Of a stretch of 34,743 nucleotides of DNA, positions 1 through 8,083 are shown one piece after another. The notes under the pieces are model-generated. The model was not told the DNA's origin. It worked only from the letters and a program-made list of their open reading frames with translations, and ran no database searches. Location of the stretch: contig NZ_JAOAUU010000155.1 of the NCBI RefSeq assembly GCF_030157465.1, positions 1-34,743 of the forward strand, in the 5' to 3' direction. Made by a program: the position numbers and the translations under genes. Source of the DNA: Zoogloea sp. GTDB taxonomy: Bacteria > Pseudomonadota > Gammaproteobacteria > Burkholderiales > Rhodocyclaceae. How positions within the stretch are numbered: position 1 is the first letter of the stretch; the number at the start of each line of letters is the position of its first letter.

Positions 1-192
1 TCTGGATGGTCATGTGCAGCGAGCCGGTGATGCGCGCGCCCTTGAGGGGCTGGGCCGCGGCAAATTCGTCGCGGATGGCCATCAGGCCCGGCATTTCGGT
101 TTCGGCGATGCGAATCTCCTTGCGGCCCCAGTCGGCCAGGGAGAGATCGGCAATAACGTAATCGGTGAATTTTTCAGCCACAGCGTTCATGA
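1..192 (-). CDS. ahcY: Adenosylhomocysteinase, N-terminal part (cut by window edge)
   Basis: The 64 visible codons read as the start of S-adenosylhomocysteine hydrolase, which splits SAH to adenosine and homocysteine in the cytosolic activated-methyl cycle. Visible family signatures are [17 protein letters not shown] near the start, then [12 protein letters not shown] and [11 protein letters not shown], the conserved N-terminal substrate-domain segment. The ATG (192-190) is preceded by GAGGAG at good spacing. The gene runs off the left edge, so the catalytic and NAD-binding parts are not visible. The roughly 215-base leader holds an SAH riboswitch, which supports the identification independently. 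Confidence 0.95.
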
Positions 193-297
193 GAACTCCT
201 CGAACATGTGGCCGGGAGGGACTACGCGTGGCTTGGGCAATGCAGGCTCACCGCGTCTCCCCGTGCCCGGCACGGGTTTGCAAAACAAAGCATGGAC

Positions 298-402
298 GGG
301 TGAGCGCAGTTGCTGATGCCGCAGATAAACGTCTTCTGCGGCACCGACATCGAGCCTGGGACGGCGGGCCTTGCACCCGGCGGTCTTGCAGCGCTCCTCG
401 AA
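298..402 (-). promoter_or_regulatory. SAH riboswitch in the ahcY leader
   Basis: Read on the minus strand, the segment starts with CGAGGAGCGCUGCAAG, has an internal CCAGGCUCG, and ends with GCAACUGCGCUCA. These match the conserved blocks of the SAH riboswitch class found upstream of ahcY in proteobacteria. GAGCGC (plus-strand 391-396) pairs with GCGCUC (302-307) to make P1. CGAG/CUCG pairing makes the pseudoknot-type contact, and a separate strong hairpin (GCCGCAGA/UCUGCGGC) fills the variable arm. In the known class, SAH binding raises ahcY expression. Between the aptamer and the start codon, a further hairpin (60-76 bases upstream-side, plus-strand 260-276) may belong to the expression platform; that part is inference. 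Confidence 0.9.
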
Positions 403-413
403 TCAGGTCGACG

Positions 414-442
414 ATTATATCGGGTTTCAGGGCGGATTATTC
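414..442 (-). promoter_or_regulatory. Probable ahcY promoter
   Basis: A consensus TATAAT lies on the minus strand at 419-414. It predicts transcription start near 407, just outside the first conserved riboswitch block, which is where an aptamer leader should begin. The -35 position at 17-base spacing (442-437) reads GAATAA, a poor match, so the promoter may rely on an activator or on the perfect -10. The element sits directly after the stop codon of the CHAT gene, so ahcY is probably transcribed independently of it. Confidence 0.6.
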
Positions 443-462
443 AGGCTCGGTTGACAATCGCG

Positions 463-2457
463 TCAGTCCTGTCTTTTCAGCGTGGCGAGAATCTCGGTCA
501 CGACCTCGTCCCACTGCTCGCAGCGCCAGACGCTGGCGTAGCGCTCGAACTGGCGAATGGTGGATTCCAGCGGAAAGCGGTTGTCGCCGATGAGACGCAC
601 CATTTCGTCGGCCAGGCTTCGGGCCTTGTGGCGGTTTTCCTCGCCGTTCCAGTCGCCCGGGACGAATACGTAGCCGAGGGTGAGTAGTTCAAGCAGGGTG
701 CCGATGGCCCAGATCCGGTCGAGTGACTGGCTGCTGTCGCTGGCTTCGTAGCTCCACCGGGAAATCTGGCAGGCGGCCTGCCACCAGGGCTGCAGGGGGG
801 CTTGCCAGGCATTGCCGGGCGCTGCACTGCGGTTGTTGCGCACGGACTCGAGGGCCAGGTACTGGGTGATCACCCAGTGGTTGGTGGGGGCCTTGCGCAG
901 GGCTTGCCGATAAAAACGCTGGGCGCTCAGATAGGCTTCCTGGATCTTGTCGTCGAGCCGCTGGAGTTCGTCGGGCCTGGCCTTGCCGGCCTTGCTGTCG
1001 GCGAGGGCGCGGCGCTGCTTCTCGAAACTCACGGCGATGCGCTTTTCGAGGGCGCCGCTCATGCCCAGGCGCTCGCTGGCCAGCACGGGGTCGTTGCTGG
1101 CCCGGGCTTCGCGGATCCAGGAGTCGATCAGTTCGCGGATCTTGCGGTGGCAGAAGGCCATTTCGTCGCCAAGTTCGGGCGATGTCATGTCGCCCTTGGC
1201 CAGGGTGTCGAGCCGGCCAAACTGCACTTCGGCCTTGCCGCGGGTTTGTTTGTAGAGGAAGGCCCGCACCTGATCTGCAAAATCCGGGGGTACCGTGGCA
1301 TAGGCGACGATGCTGGCCCAGTCGTGGGTGCCGGGCGCGTTGGCGCGCAGGCGCTGGCGCAGGTCGAACAGCACGCGGCGCGGGTCTTCGCCGGCGAGGA
1401 CGCCCTTGTAGAGGATTTCGGCGGCCATCGTCGAGGCGCGCATCCACAGCGGAAACTGGGACGCGACGACCCACGGGATGCCGGACATGTGCAGTTCGTG
1501 GGCGATGCTGCCGCCGGGGGTGAGCACCGATTCGATGTTGCCCGAGTCGCAGGTGGCGAGGGAGACGAAGGTGGGCACCGAGGGCGTGCCGCCGCTGCTG
1601 CCGCGGGCGGTCAGGGCGATGGCGAGGCGGGTGCCGTCCACCACGTCGGCGCTGGTCGGGTCGAGGGTGCCGCACAGGGCCACGCCGAAGCGGCGGTCGC
1701 CGGCGTCGTTGAAGGGCGTGCCGTGGGCCAGGATGTGCACGTGGGTGTATTCCTGGTCGGCGCAGGCCTGGCGGATGTCTTCGAGGCTGGCGTCGGGCAG
1801 CACGGTGAGGATGGCCTTGACCTTTTCGACGCGGGTTTCGGTCTGGCCCTTGTCGACGATTTCAACCCACGGCTCAATGGCCCGGCGCAGGGCGTTGAGG
1901 TGGGCCTGGGCGGGCACTTCGGCGTAGCCGGGCGGCGAGGCGAAGGCGAAGAGAATGCGCGGCGTGCGGTTCCAGTCGAGCTTGAGTGGTGAGCCGCGGC
2001 GCACTTCGCGGGTGACCGTGATCGGCGAGCGGGGCTGCAGGAACAGCGCGCTGCCGGAGCCCGGAAAGGCGTTGGGGGCGATCGCCATTTCGAAGGGCAC
2101 CATGCCCAGCTCGGAGGGCGACAGCACCAGGCGCAGATGCACCAGCGGTTCGCCGGCGCTCTGGGCGCTGCTGAGCGCCGAGAGCAGCGCGGGCACCTGG
2201 CCGATCACCTGGCCGATGGCTTCGCCCATGCCGCGCACTTCGGCCTGGCGTTGTTCGTCGCGGGCCGGATCGACGCCGTTTTCGTAGCGCAGGCGCTTGA
2301 GGCGGATCAGCAGCTCGCGGTGTTCGAAGGGCATGTTCACCGTGACCGAGCCGTCGTCGCCACATACCGCAACGTAGGGCGTGAGTGGCGACAGGAGCTG
2401 GTTGTGGGCCGGGCCTGGGCGCAGGAATTCGAGTTTGACGCTGCAGATGTCGCTCAT
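463..2457 (-). CDS. CHAT-domain (caspase-like) protease with helical TPR-like C-terminal region
   Basis: A 664-residue protein. Residues about 100-400 form a CHAT peptidase domain: a strand HLRLVLSPSELGMVPFEMA, the catalytic histidine in HILAHGTP (His245) and the catalytic cysteine in LATCDSGN (Cys303). These are the His-Cys dyad of clan CD proteases. A core strand (IPWVVASQFPL) and the DPRRVLFDLRQRLR helix follow. From about residue 430 the protein is alpha-helical and resembles TPR or TRAF-binding-domain regions seen in bacterial conflict proteins (ERLGMSGALEKR, AQRFYRQALRKAPTNHW). No signal peptide or membrane segment is seen. The start codon lies 3 bases after the stop of the metallophosphoesterase gene, so the two are almost surely co-translated. 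CHAT proteins act as signal-activated proteases in several bacterial immune or stress systems, but substrate and trigger cannot be read here. Confidence 0.88.
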   Translation of the reverse strand: MSDICSVKLEFLRPGPAHNQLLSPLTPYVAVCGDDGSVTVNMPFEHRELLIRLKRLRYENGVDPARDEQRQAEVRGMGEAIGQVIGQVPALLSALSSAQSAGEPLVHLRLVLSPSELGMVPFEMAIAPNAFPGSGSALFLQPRSPITVTREVRRGSPLKLDWNRTPRILFAFASPPGYAEVPAQAHLNALRRAIEPWVEIVDKGQTETRVEKVKAILTVLPDASLEDIRQACADQEYTHVHILAHGTPFNDAGDRRFGVALCGTLDPTSADVVDGTRLAIALTARGSSGGTPSVPTFVSLATCDSGNIESVLTPGGSIAHELHMSGIPWVVASQFPLWMRASTMAAEILYKGVLAGEDPRRVLFDLRQRLRANAPGTHDWASIVAYATVPPDFADQVRAFLYKQTRGKAEVQFGRLDTLAKGDMTSPELGDEMAFCHRKIRELIDSWIREARASNDPVLASERLGMSGALEKRIAVSFEKQRRALADSKAGKARPDELQRLDDKIQEAYLSAQRFYRQALRKAPTNHWVITQYLALESVRNNRSAAPGNAWQAPLQPWWQAACQISRWSYEASDSSQSLDRIWAIGTLLELLTLGYVFVPGDWNGEENRHKARSLADEMVRLIGDNRFPLESTIRQFERYASVWRCEQWDEVVTEILATLKRQD

Positions 2458-2460
2458 GGT

Positions 2461-3960
2461 TCAGGCCTCGGGCTGGATGATTTCGTCGTGGGTTGCGGTA
2501 CCGTCGCCCTTCACCACGAGCAGCATCCCGCGGGTGCTGCCGTTTTCCCGGCAAATCCGTACGGCCGTGGTGCGGTCGAGGACGAGGCCGCCGCCGGCGA
2601 CCTGCGCGTTGTCGAGGCTGGCCATCTTGCCGTCCTCCAGTACGTCATAGACACGCTTGAAGGCAGCCTTGTCGTCGAGCATGGCCTGGGTGAGCTGGAT
2701 CAGGCGAATCCAGGTGCCGGAGTTGAAGTAGGCGCGCCCGCCGCCGAGGGCGATGGCCCGGGCCAGGTGGGTGTGGCCGGTGATCACGAAGCGGAAGTCG
2801 GAGTGCACTGCCTTGAGGATGTCCCGGCTGGTGTCGTCGGTGGCGGTGAGGCTGAAGCTGGTGTCGTCGCCCAGCCAGTCGAGGAGCGCCCGGCGCAGGG
2901 CTTCTTCCCGGGGGACGCCGGTGATCCAGCCGGTGACGCGGTCCCACATGTACTGCCAGGTGCCGAGGGTGCCGTCGGCGCTGCCGCCGGCGCCAAGGCT
3001 GTCGCCCAGCGCGTGTTCGGCATCGCGCAGCATGTCGTCGGCGCGCCGGGGGCCGAGCGGCGGCGGGCTTTCGAGCACGGCCCGCATGATGTTGCTGTCG
3101 CGCCCGAGCAGGCGTTCCAGGGTGGCGCCGGTGGGGGCGGCGGCGGCGGGATCGTCCGGCCCGCCGAGGCGCTGGTCCTTGACCATGCCGCCGACGATTT
3201 TGGTCGGCAGGATGGAGGCCAGGCTGGTGAGCTTGCGCGCCTGGGCGGGGTCGAGGGCCAGCAGGGTGCCGATGGCGGCGGAGTCTTCGGGCTTGAGCAG
3301 GTCGATCCAGGCGTAGCGCCGTTTGACCTCGTTCATCACCTCCTTGACCATGCGGGTGCCGGCGTTGGGGTGCCATTCGTCTGCGGGCAGCGGCTGGCGC
3401 ACGTTGAGGCGCCGCCCGAGGCGGGCCAGATCCTCGTAGCGGTTGTAGTTCCAGGCGTCGACTTCGTTGCCGTGGGTGCAATAGACGGGTTCGCCGCCCA
3501 CCGTGCAGGCGTAGCCGGCGCCGGTGGTGGAAAACTCGATGCGGGCGCGGGCATCGAGCTTGCCGCCGGCCAGGCGCTCGACCAGCATGCGCTGGACGGC
3601 GGGCAGGGCCAGCTCGATGTCATGGTTGCCGATGACGATGACGAGGGCCCGGTTCTTGGCCTTGACGAACTCGGCGAGGGCCAGCCAGATTTCCCGGAAG
3701 GCGTCGCGCTCGATGATGTCCTGCACCACCTTGACCGCGTTATCCATGGCCACATAGCCGGTAACCGAATCTTCGGCGAGGGTGTCGATGACGTCGCCGT
3801 TGAGCACCAGCGCCAGGCGCCGGTCTGGCGTTTGTGTGCTCAGCCGGCGGATGAAACCGGCCAGCCGCCTGGTTTCGCGGAGGATCTGGAAGCCCGGCAG
3901 GCCTCCCATGTGCAGATCGGAAACGACGTACAGGTCGTCGAAGTCGGGGAGTTCCGGCAT
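2461..3960 (-). CDS. Calcineurin-like metallophosphoesterase partnered with the CHAT protease
   Basis: A 499-residue protein with a complete two-metal phosphoesterase motif set: SDLHMGG (Asp15, His17), NGDVID (Asp56), GNHD (Asn112-Asp114), a THGNEVD block and GHTH (395-398). The arrangement resembles LpxH-like enzymes, but the protein is about twice LpxH size. A long, mostly helical insertion (about residues 205-365, partly Pro/Ala/Gly rich) separates the THGNEVD block from GHTH. No signal peptide. The ATG at 3960 is preferred over a TTG 21 bases upstream because GAGG lies about 6 bases before it. It is the first gene of a two-gene unit with the CHAT protease, with a 3-base gap. It could process a nucleotide or nucleic-acid signal or act as an effector; the substrate is unknown. 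Confidence 0.85.
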   Translation of the reverse strand: MPELPDFDDLYVVSDLHMGGLPGFQILRETRRLAGFIRRLSTQTPDRRLALVLNGDVIDTLAEDSVTGYVAMDNAVKVVQDIIERDAFREIWLALAEFVKAKNRALVIVIGNHDIELALPAVQRMLVERLAGGKLDARARIEFSTTGAGYACTVGGEPVYCTHGNEVDAWNYNRYEDLARLGRRLNVRQPLPADEWHPNAGTRMVKEVMNEVKRRYAWIDLLKPEDSAAIGTLLALDPAQARKLTSLASILPTKIVGGMVKDQRLGGPDDPAAAAPTGATLERLLGRDSNIMRAVLESPPPLGPRRADDMLRDAEHALGDSLGAGGSADGTLGTWQYMWDRVTGWITGVPREEALRRALLDWLGDDTSFSLTATDDTSRDILKAVHSDFRFVITGHTHLARAIALGGGRAYFNSGTWIRLIQLTQAMLDDKAAFKRVYDVLEDGKMASLDNAQVAGGGLVLDRTTAVRICRENGSTRGMLLVVKGDGTATHDEIIQPEA

Positions 3961-4034
3961 GGTGGCCTCATCTGGCTGCAAGGCCGGATCGACGGAGCCC
4001 CTCGCCCTGTCTGGATCTCAGCCGTCTTGCCTGT

Positions 4035-4064
4035 AGTCAAGCATAGGACATGGGTAAGTCAAGC
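4035..4064. repeat. Two direct copies of AGTCAAGC, 22 bases apart
   Basis: Plus-strand AGTCAAGC occurs at 4035-4042 and again at 4057-4064 (GCTTGACT on the minus strand). The start-to-start distance is 22 bases, about two helical turns. They lie in the 114-base gap between the dsbD stop codon and the metallophosphoesterase start. Each contains a TTGACT that could serve as a -35 box, but no good -10 follows at normal spacing. A dimeric or tandem operator for the CHAT/phosphoesterase unit is possible; this is inference. Confidence 0.35.
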
Positions 4065-4074
4065 GGGGGCCGGA

Positions 4075-5883
4075 TCAGCGCGCCGCATCCAGCGCTTTGG
4101 CAAAAACTTCGGCCTCCTGGAAGCCGATGATGCGCAGGTTCTTGCGCTCGGCACCGGCGGCGTCGAAGAAGATGATGCCGGGTGGGCCGAACAGCCCGAA
4201 GCGTTTGAGCAGCGCCTTGTCGGCGTCGTTGTTGGCGGTGACGTCGGCCTGGATGAGCTGGAAGCCTTCCAGACGCCGGGCCACGGCCGGGTCGGCAAAG
4301 GTGAAGCGCTCCATCTCCTTGCAGGAGATGCACCAGTCGGCATAGAAATCGAGCATCACCGGGCGCGTGGCGGTTTTCAGGATCTGGTCGAGTTCTTCCA
4401 CCGAGCGCACGCGCTGGAACCGGGTTTCGGCGGCCGGCGCGGTGGCGGCCTGGGCGCGCAGGACGGCCAGCGGTTGCAGCGGATCGCGGGAGCCGGCGAG
4501 GGCACCGAGGAAAAGCGCCGCACCGGCGATCAGCGCCAGCACGCCCCAGCCTTTCCAGAAGCGTTGCCACCCGCTGGCATGGGGCGGCAGCGGGTCGAGG
4601 GCGTGGAGGTAGATGGCCGACACGACCAGCAGCCCGGCCCACGCCAGCATGCTCACGACGCCCGGCAGCACCGGCGCGACGAGCCACACCGCGGTGGCCA
4701 GCAGCGCCACGCCGAAGGCGCGCTTGACGCCTTCCATCCACGGGCCCGGCTTGGGCAGGGTGCTGCGCGCCAGCACGCCGACCGCGATCAGCGGCGCACC
4801 CATGCCGAGGGCCATCACAAAGAGCGCCACGCCGCCAAGCGCTGCGTTGCCAGTTTTGGCGATGTAGAGCAGGGCGCCGGCCAGCGGTGCCGCCACGCAG
4901 GGGCCGACGATCAGCGCCGACAGGGCGCCCATCGCGACGACGCCGGCCGGGGAGCCACCCTTCTGGTGATTGGCGTTATCCGAGAGTCTGCTTTGCAGCG
5001 CGGTGGGCAGTTGCAGCTCGTAAAAGCCGAACATCGACAACGACAGCGCGACGAAAACCAGCGCGAAGCCGCCAAGCACCCAGGGGTTTTGCAGGGCTGC
5101 CGACAGGAGCGTGCCCGACAGCCCGGCGGCAACACCGGCCGCCGCGTAGGTGACGGCCATGCCCAGCACGTAGAGGGTCGACAGGCTGAAGGCGCGACTT
5201 CTGGATATGGTGTGGCCGTGGCCGACGATGATTCCGGAAAGAATCGGGATCATCGGGAACACGCAGGGCGTGAGGGCCAGCAACAGGCCAAAGCCGAAGA
5301 AGCTGGCGAGGGTGGCGAGGGTGGAGCCGCCCGCCAGCAGCTTGGCGATGCGGCCGGATTCATCGTGCTCGTCGGCGGCCAGCGGAGCGGGTGCGCTGGC
5401 CGCTGCAGGCGGGGCGTCGCTCCGGCGCAGCGCGCGGGCGAGGAAGCCTTCGCCGCCGCCGGCGCTGGCCAGCGCCACCTCCACGGCGTGGGTTTGCGGC
5501 GGATAGCAGATGCCCATGTCGGCGCAGCCCTGGCTGGTGAGGTTCAGCGTGAAGGGCGGCTGGCCGGCGGTGACGGGCAGCGTGAACACCAGTTCGCCGC
5601 GGTAGATCTCGACCTCGCCGAAGGCGTCGTCCTTTTTGGGCTTGCCGGGGGGCAGGGCGGGTTCGCCGAAGCTGATGCCGTCGGCCTCGAACCTGAAGCG
5701 GTGGCGGTAGAGGTAGTAGTTGTCGGCCACCTGGAAGCGGACCTCGACGGTTTTGTCGTCGATGGCGCGGGCGGTGGCGCGAAAGGCCTGGTCGGCGGGC
5801 AGGGGTTCGCCGGCGGCATGGGCGCCGAAGGCGGCCAGCAGGAAGGCGAAGAAAAGGGCGAAGAGTCGGAGCGTACGGATCAT
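4075..5883 (-). CDS. dsbD: Thiol:disulfide interchange protein DsbD
   Basis: A 602-residue inner-membrane protein that carries electrons from cytosolic thioredoxin to periplasmic DsbC/DsbG and cytochrome c maturation. It has a signal peptide (LRLFALFFAFLLAAFGAHA), then a periplasmic alpha domain with the cysteine pair Cys120/Cys126 (CADMGIC). The central eight-helix domain follows, with TPCVFP (Cys207) and GPCVAAP (Cys329). The C-terminal periplasmic thioredoxin domain carries WCISC (Cys518/Cys521). All six redox cysteines are present and the length is normal. The ATG at 5883 is chosen because the signal peptide begins there; the open frame extends 40 codons further upstream without homology. 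It follows cutA by 58 bases, a common pairing in proteobacteria. Confidence 0.96.
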   Translation of the reverse strand: MIRTLRLFALFFAFLLAAFGAHAAGEPLPADQAFRATARAIDDKTVEVRFQVADNYYLYRHRFRFEADGISFGEPALPPGKPKKDDAFGEVEIYRGELVFTLPVTAGQPPFTLNLTSQGCADMGICYPPQTHAVEVALASAGGGEGFLARALRRSDAPPAAASAPAPLAADEHDESGRIAKLLAGGSTLATLASFFGFGLLLALTPCVFPMIPILSGIIVGHGHTISRSRAFSLSTLYVLGMAVTYAAAGVAAGLSGTLLSAALQNPWVLGGFALVFVALSLSMFGFYELQLPTALQSRLSDNANHQKGGSPAGVVAMGALSALIVGPCVAAPLAGALLYIAKTGNAALGGVALFVMALGMGAPLIAVGVLARSTLPKPGPWMEGVKRAFGVALLATAVWLVAPVLPGVVSMLAWAGLLVVSAIYLHALDPLPPHASGWQRFWKGWGVLALIAGAALFLGALAGSRDPLQPLAVLRAQAATAPAAETRFQRVRSVEELDQILKTATRPVMLDFYADWCISCKEMERFTFADPAVARRLEGFQLIQADVTANNDADKALLKRFGLFGPPGIIFFDAAGAERKNLRIIGFQEAEVFAKALDAAR

Positions 5884-5941
5884 GGCCGGCAGTTTTGGGG
5901 CCGCAATGTGGCGTGGCCCCCGGATGGATCTGGAATCGGGT

Positions 5942-6280
5942 TCAGGGGTGGCGGTCTGCCGTTTCGGTGCCCACCCAGGCCAGGTAGGCGGGCAGGCCTT
6001 CAAGGAGAGGGACTGCGACGATCTCGGGAAGTTCGTAGGGGTGGGCCGCGGTGAGGGCGGCCTGCAGCGCCGGGTAGCGGGCGAGGGTGGTCTTGATGAG
6101 CAGCGGGATCTCGGTGGCGGTTTCGAGCGTGTCGTTCCAGCGATAGACGGAGGTGCACGGCGCCAGGATGTTCACGCAGGCGGCGAGCCGCTGTTCGACC
6201 AGCAGCCGGCTGATGCGCCCGGCGCTGTCGGCGTCGGGCAGGTTGGTGATGACGAGAAGGGTTTCTTCGGGAGTGCTCAT
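5942..6280 (-). CDS. cutA: Divalent-cation tolerance protein CutA
   Basis: A 112-residue protein of the CutA1 family, small trimeric ferredoxin-fold cytosolic proteins linked to divalent-cation tolerance. Recognisable are the first strand LLVITNLPDADSAGRI, the ACVNILAPCTSVYRWND core (with the conserved ACVN and the SxYxW motif), the IKTT segment and the HPYELPEIVAVPL signature. The start is 4 bases after the permease stop codon on the minus strand and dsbD follows, so it sits inside an operon. Its molecular role remains unsettled in the family. Confidence 0.95.
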   Translation of the reverse strand: MSTPEETLLVITNLPDADSAGRISRLLVEQRLAACVNILAPCTSVYRWNDTLETATEIPLLIKTTLARYPALQAALTAAHPYELPEIVAVPLLEGLPAYLAWVGTETADRHP

Positions 6281-6284
6281 GATT

Positions 6285-7070
6285 TCATTTGAGGAGCCGG
6301 CGCCGGGTGAGTGCCAGGGCCAGCCAGAAGGCCAGCACGGTGACCATGGCCAGAACGGCGAGGTGCAGGCCGGCCTGCTGCGGCATCTGGCCGAGCAGCA
6401 GCGGCCGCACGATGCTGACGGCGTGGCTGAGGGGGAGCAGGTCGGCGATCGTCCGCACGCTGTCCGGCAACTGGTTTTGAGGAAAGAACACGCCGGACAT
6501 CAGCGTCATGGGGGTGATGAACAGGGTGAAGTAGTACATGAAGAAATCGTAGCTCGGCGCCAGCGCGGTCATGATCAGGCCGAGCGCGGCGAAGCACAGC
6601 CCGGTGAGGAAGATCACCGGAATGGCGGCCAGGGCCAGCGGCGAAGCGGTGAAGCCGAAGATCGCGATCACCGCGAGGATGGCGGTGCCGGCGAGGCAGG
6701 ATTTGCTGGCCGCCCACACCAGTTCGGCCGCCACGATGTCGTCGAGGGCGATTGGCGCGTTCATGATCGCCTCCCAGGTTTTCTGCACGTGCATGCGTGA
6801 AAAACCCGAGTAGAGCACCTCGAAGGTGGCGGCGTTCATGGTGGAGTAGCAGAGGGTTCCGCCGGCCAGAAAGGCGATGTAGGACACGCCTTCGACTTCG
6901 GGCACCAGCATGCCCAGGCCGTAGCCCAGGCCCAGCATGTAGATCACCGGGTCGGCCAGATTGCCGACGATGGAGGGCAGCGCGAGCTTGCGCCAGACGA
7001 GAAAGTTGCGCCGCCACACGGCAAACAGGCGCAGCGACAGGCGGGGCGGGGCGAAGTGATTGGGCGTCAT
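6285..7070 (-). CDS. ABC-2 type export permease (NodJ-like)
   Basis: A 261-residue integral membrane protein with about six hydrophobic segments. The N-terminal cytosolic stretch (AVWRRNFLVWRK) and the GNLADPVIYMLGLGYGLG motif are typical of the NodJ/ABC-2 permease family. The C-terminal part holds PMTLMSGVFFPQNQLP and the LPLSHAVSIVRPLLLG block of this family. It pairs with the ATPase encoded 74 bases upstream; together they form a simple two-subunit exporter. The family handles lipo-oligosaccharides, lipids or drugs; no substrate can be assigned from this context. Confidence 0.9.
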   Translation of the reverse strand: MTPNHFAPPRLSLRLFAVWRRNFLVWRKLALPSIVGNLADPVIYMLGLGYGLGMLVPEVEGVSYIAFLAGGTLCYSTMNAATFEVLYSGFSRMHVQKTWEAIMNAPIALDDIVAAELVWAASKSCLAGTAILAVIAIFGFTASPLALAAIPVIFLTGLCFAALGLIMTALAPSYDFFMYYFTLFITPMTLMSGVFFPQNQLPDSVRTIADLLPLSHAVSIVRPLLLGQMPQQAGLHLAVLAMVTVLAFWLALALTRRRLLK

Positions 7071-7144
7071 GAGAGCGGCTTAACGCCGGCGCAGAAAATG
7101 TTGCGGGCCGGTTCGGGGCGCGTGTCTGGCGTGTTCACAGGTGT

Positions 7145-8083
7145 TCAGTCGCGCAGTTCGCGGCCGGTCAGCTTCAGGAAAACGTCTTCCAGATTGGCTG
7201 GGCGGTGCAGGGTGCGTAGGCCGGGCTGGCGGGCCAGGTGGGCCAGCAGCGCGGTGGCGTCGTCGGTGTAGCAGAAGGCGGTTTCGCCGCTGATTTCGCA
7301 GCGCTTGCTGAGCGTGGCGGCGTGGGCTTCGGCCCAGGCTGCGGCGCCGGCGCCAGCGCTGTCCCATTCGCCGAAAACTTCGACGACCTGCGGTTCGATG
7401 TGGGCGGCGATGACTTCCCGGGGCGTGCCCTGAACCAGAATCCGGCCGGCGTCGAGAATGGCCAGGCGGTTGGCGAGGCGTTCGGCTTCGTCCATGAAAT
7501 GGGTGGTGAGCAGAATCGTCGTGCCCTCGGCGGTGAGCCGGCGCAGGCGTTCCCAGATCAGGTGGCGGGCCTGGGGGTCGAGGCCGGTGGTGGGCTCGTC
7601 GAGGATCAGCAGTTCGGGCTTGTTCACCAGCGCGCGGGCCAGCGTAAGGCGCCGCTTCATGCCGCCGGAGAGCGACTGGATGCGGGCCTTGTCCTTGCCT
7701 TCGAGGCCGGCAAAGGCGAGCAGCTCCGGGATGCGCGGGCGGATTTCGCTTTCGCGGATGCCGAAATAGCCGGCGAACACGATGAGGTTTTCGGCGCAGG
7801 TGAAATCCGGGTCGAGGCTGTCGAGCTGGGGCACCACGCCCACGCGGGCGCGGGCTTCGCGGGCCTGTTCGGGCACCGGCAGGCCGCACAGCGTGATGCT
7901 GCCGCTGCTGGCTCCGGTCAGGCCGAGGGCGCAGCGCAGGGTGGTGGTCTTGCCGGCGCCGTTGGGGCCAAGCAGCGCGAAGCATTCGCCGGGGCGCAGT
8001 TTCAGGTCGATGCCGCGCACGACTTCACGGGCGTCGGCGCCGCTGCCGAAGCGTTTGACGAGGCCGTTGATTTCCAGGGGCAT
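7145..8083 (-). CDS. ABC exporter ATP-binding protein (NodI/CcmA-like)
   Basis: A 312-residue cytosolic ATPase. Walker A is GPNGAGKTTT, the Q-loop lies in VVPQLDSLD, the ABC signature is LSGGMKRR, Walker B is LLILDEPTTGLDP and the switch histidine is in LLTTH. The LDSLDPDFTCAENL segment and the roughly 80-residue C-terminal extension, ending LEDVFLKLTGRELRD, are typical of the NodI/DrrA-type ATPases that work with ABC-2 permeases. The ATG overlaps the stop codon of the glutathione S-transferase gene by one base (TGATG). The partner permease follows immediately downstream. Confidence 0.94.
   Translation of the reverse strand: MPLEINGLVKRFGSGADAREVVRGIDLKLRPGECFALLGPNGAGKTTTLRCALGLTGASSGSITLCGLPVPEQAREARARVGVVPQLDSLDPDFTCAENLIVFAGYFGIRESEIRPRIPELLAFAGLEGKDKARIQSLSGGMKRRLTLARALVNKPELLILDEPTTGLDPQARHLIWERLRRLTAEGTTILLTTHFMDEAERLANRLAILDAGRILVQGTPREVIAAHIEPQVVEVFGEWDSAGAGAAAWAEAHAATLSKRCEISGETAFCYTDDATALLAHLARQPGLRTLHRPANLEDVFLKLTGRELRD

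Noticed and set aside
451-457. TTGACA on plus, a possible -35 box
   Set aside because: No -10 box or gene follows on plus. On minus it is too far (32 bases) from the ahcY -10 box.
165-593. Plus-strand frame across the ahcY leader
   Set aside because: It covers the antisense of the riboswitch and of the CHAT end, with an unstructured Arg/Ser-rich product.
3961-3981. TTG start giving a longer metallophosphoesterase
   Set aside because: The ATG at 3960 has a better ribosome binding site and directly precedes the conserved first strand.
2137-6054. A 1305-codon open frame on plus
   Set aside because: It is antisense to the metallophosphoesterase and DsbD genes, both with full family motifs. Its Gly/Ala/Gln/His/Arg-rich composition is typical of mirror frames in GC-rich DNA.
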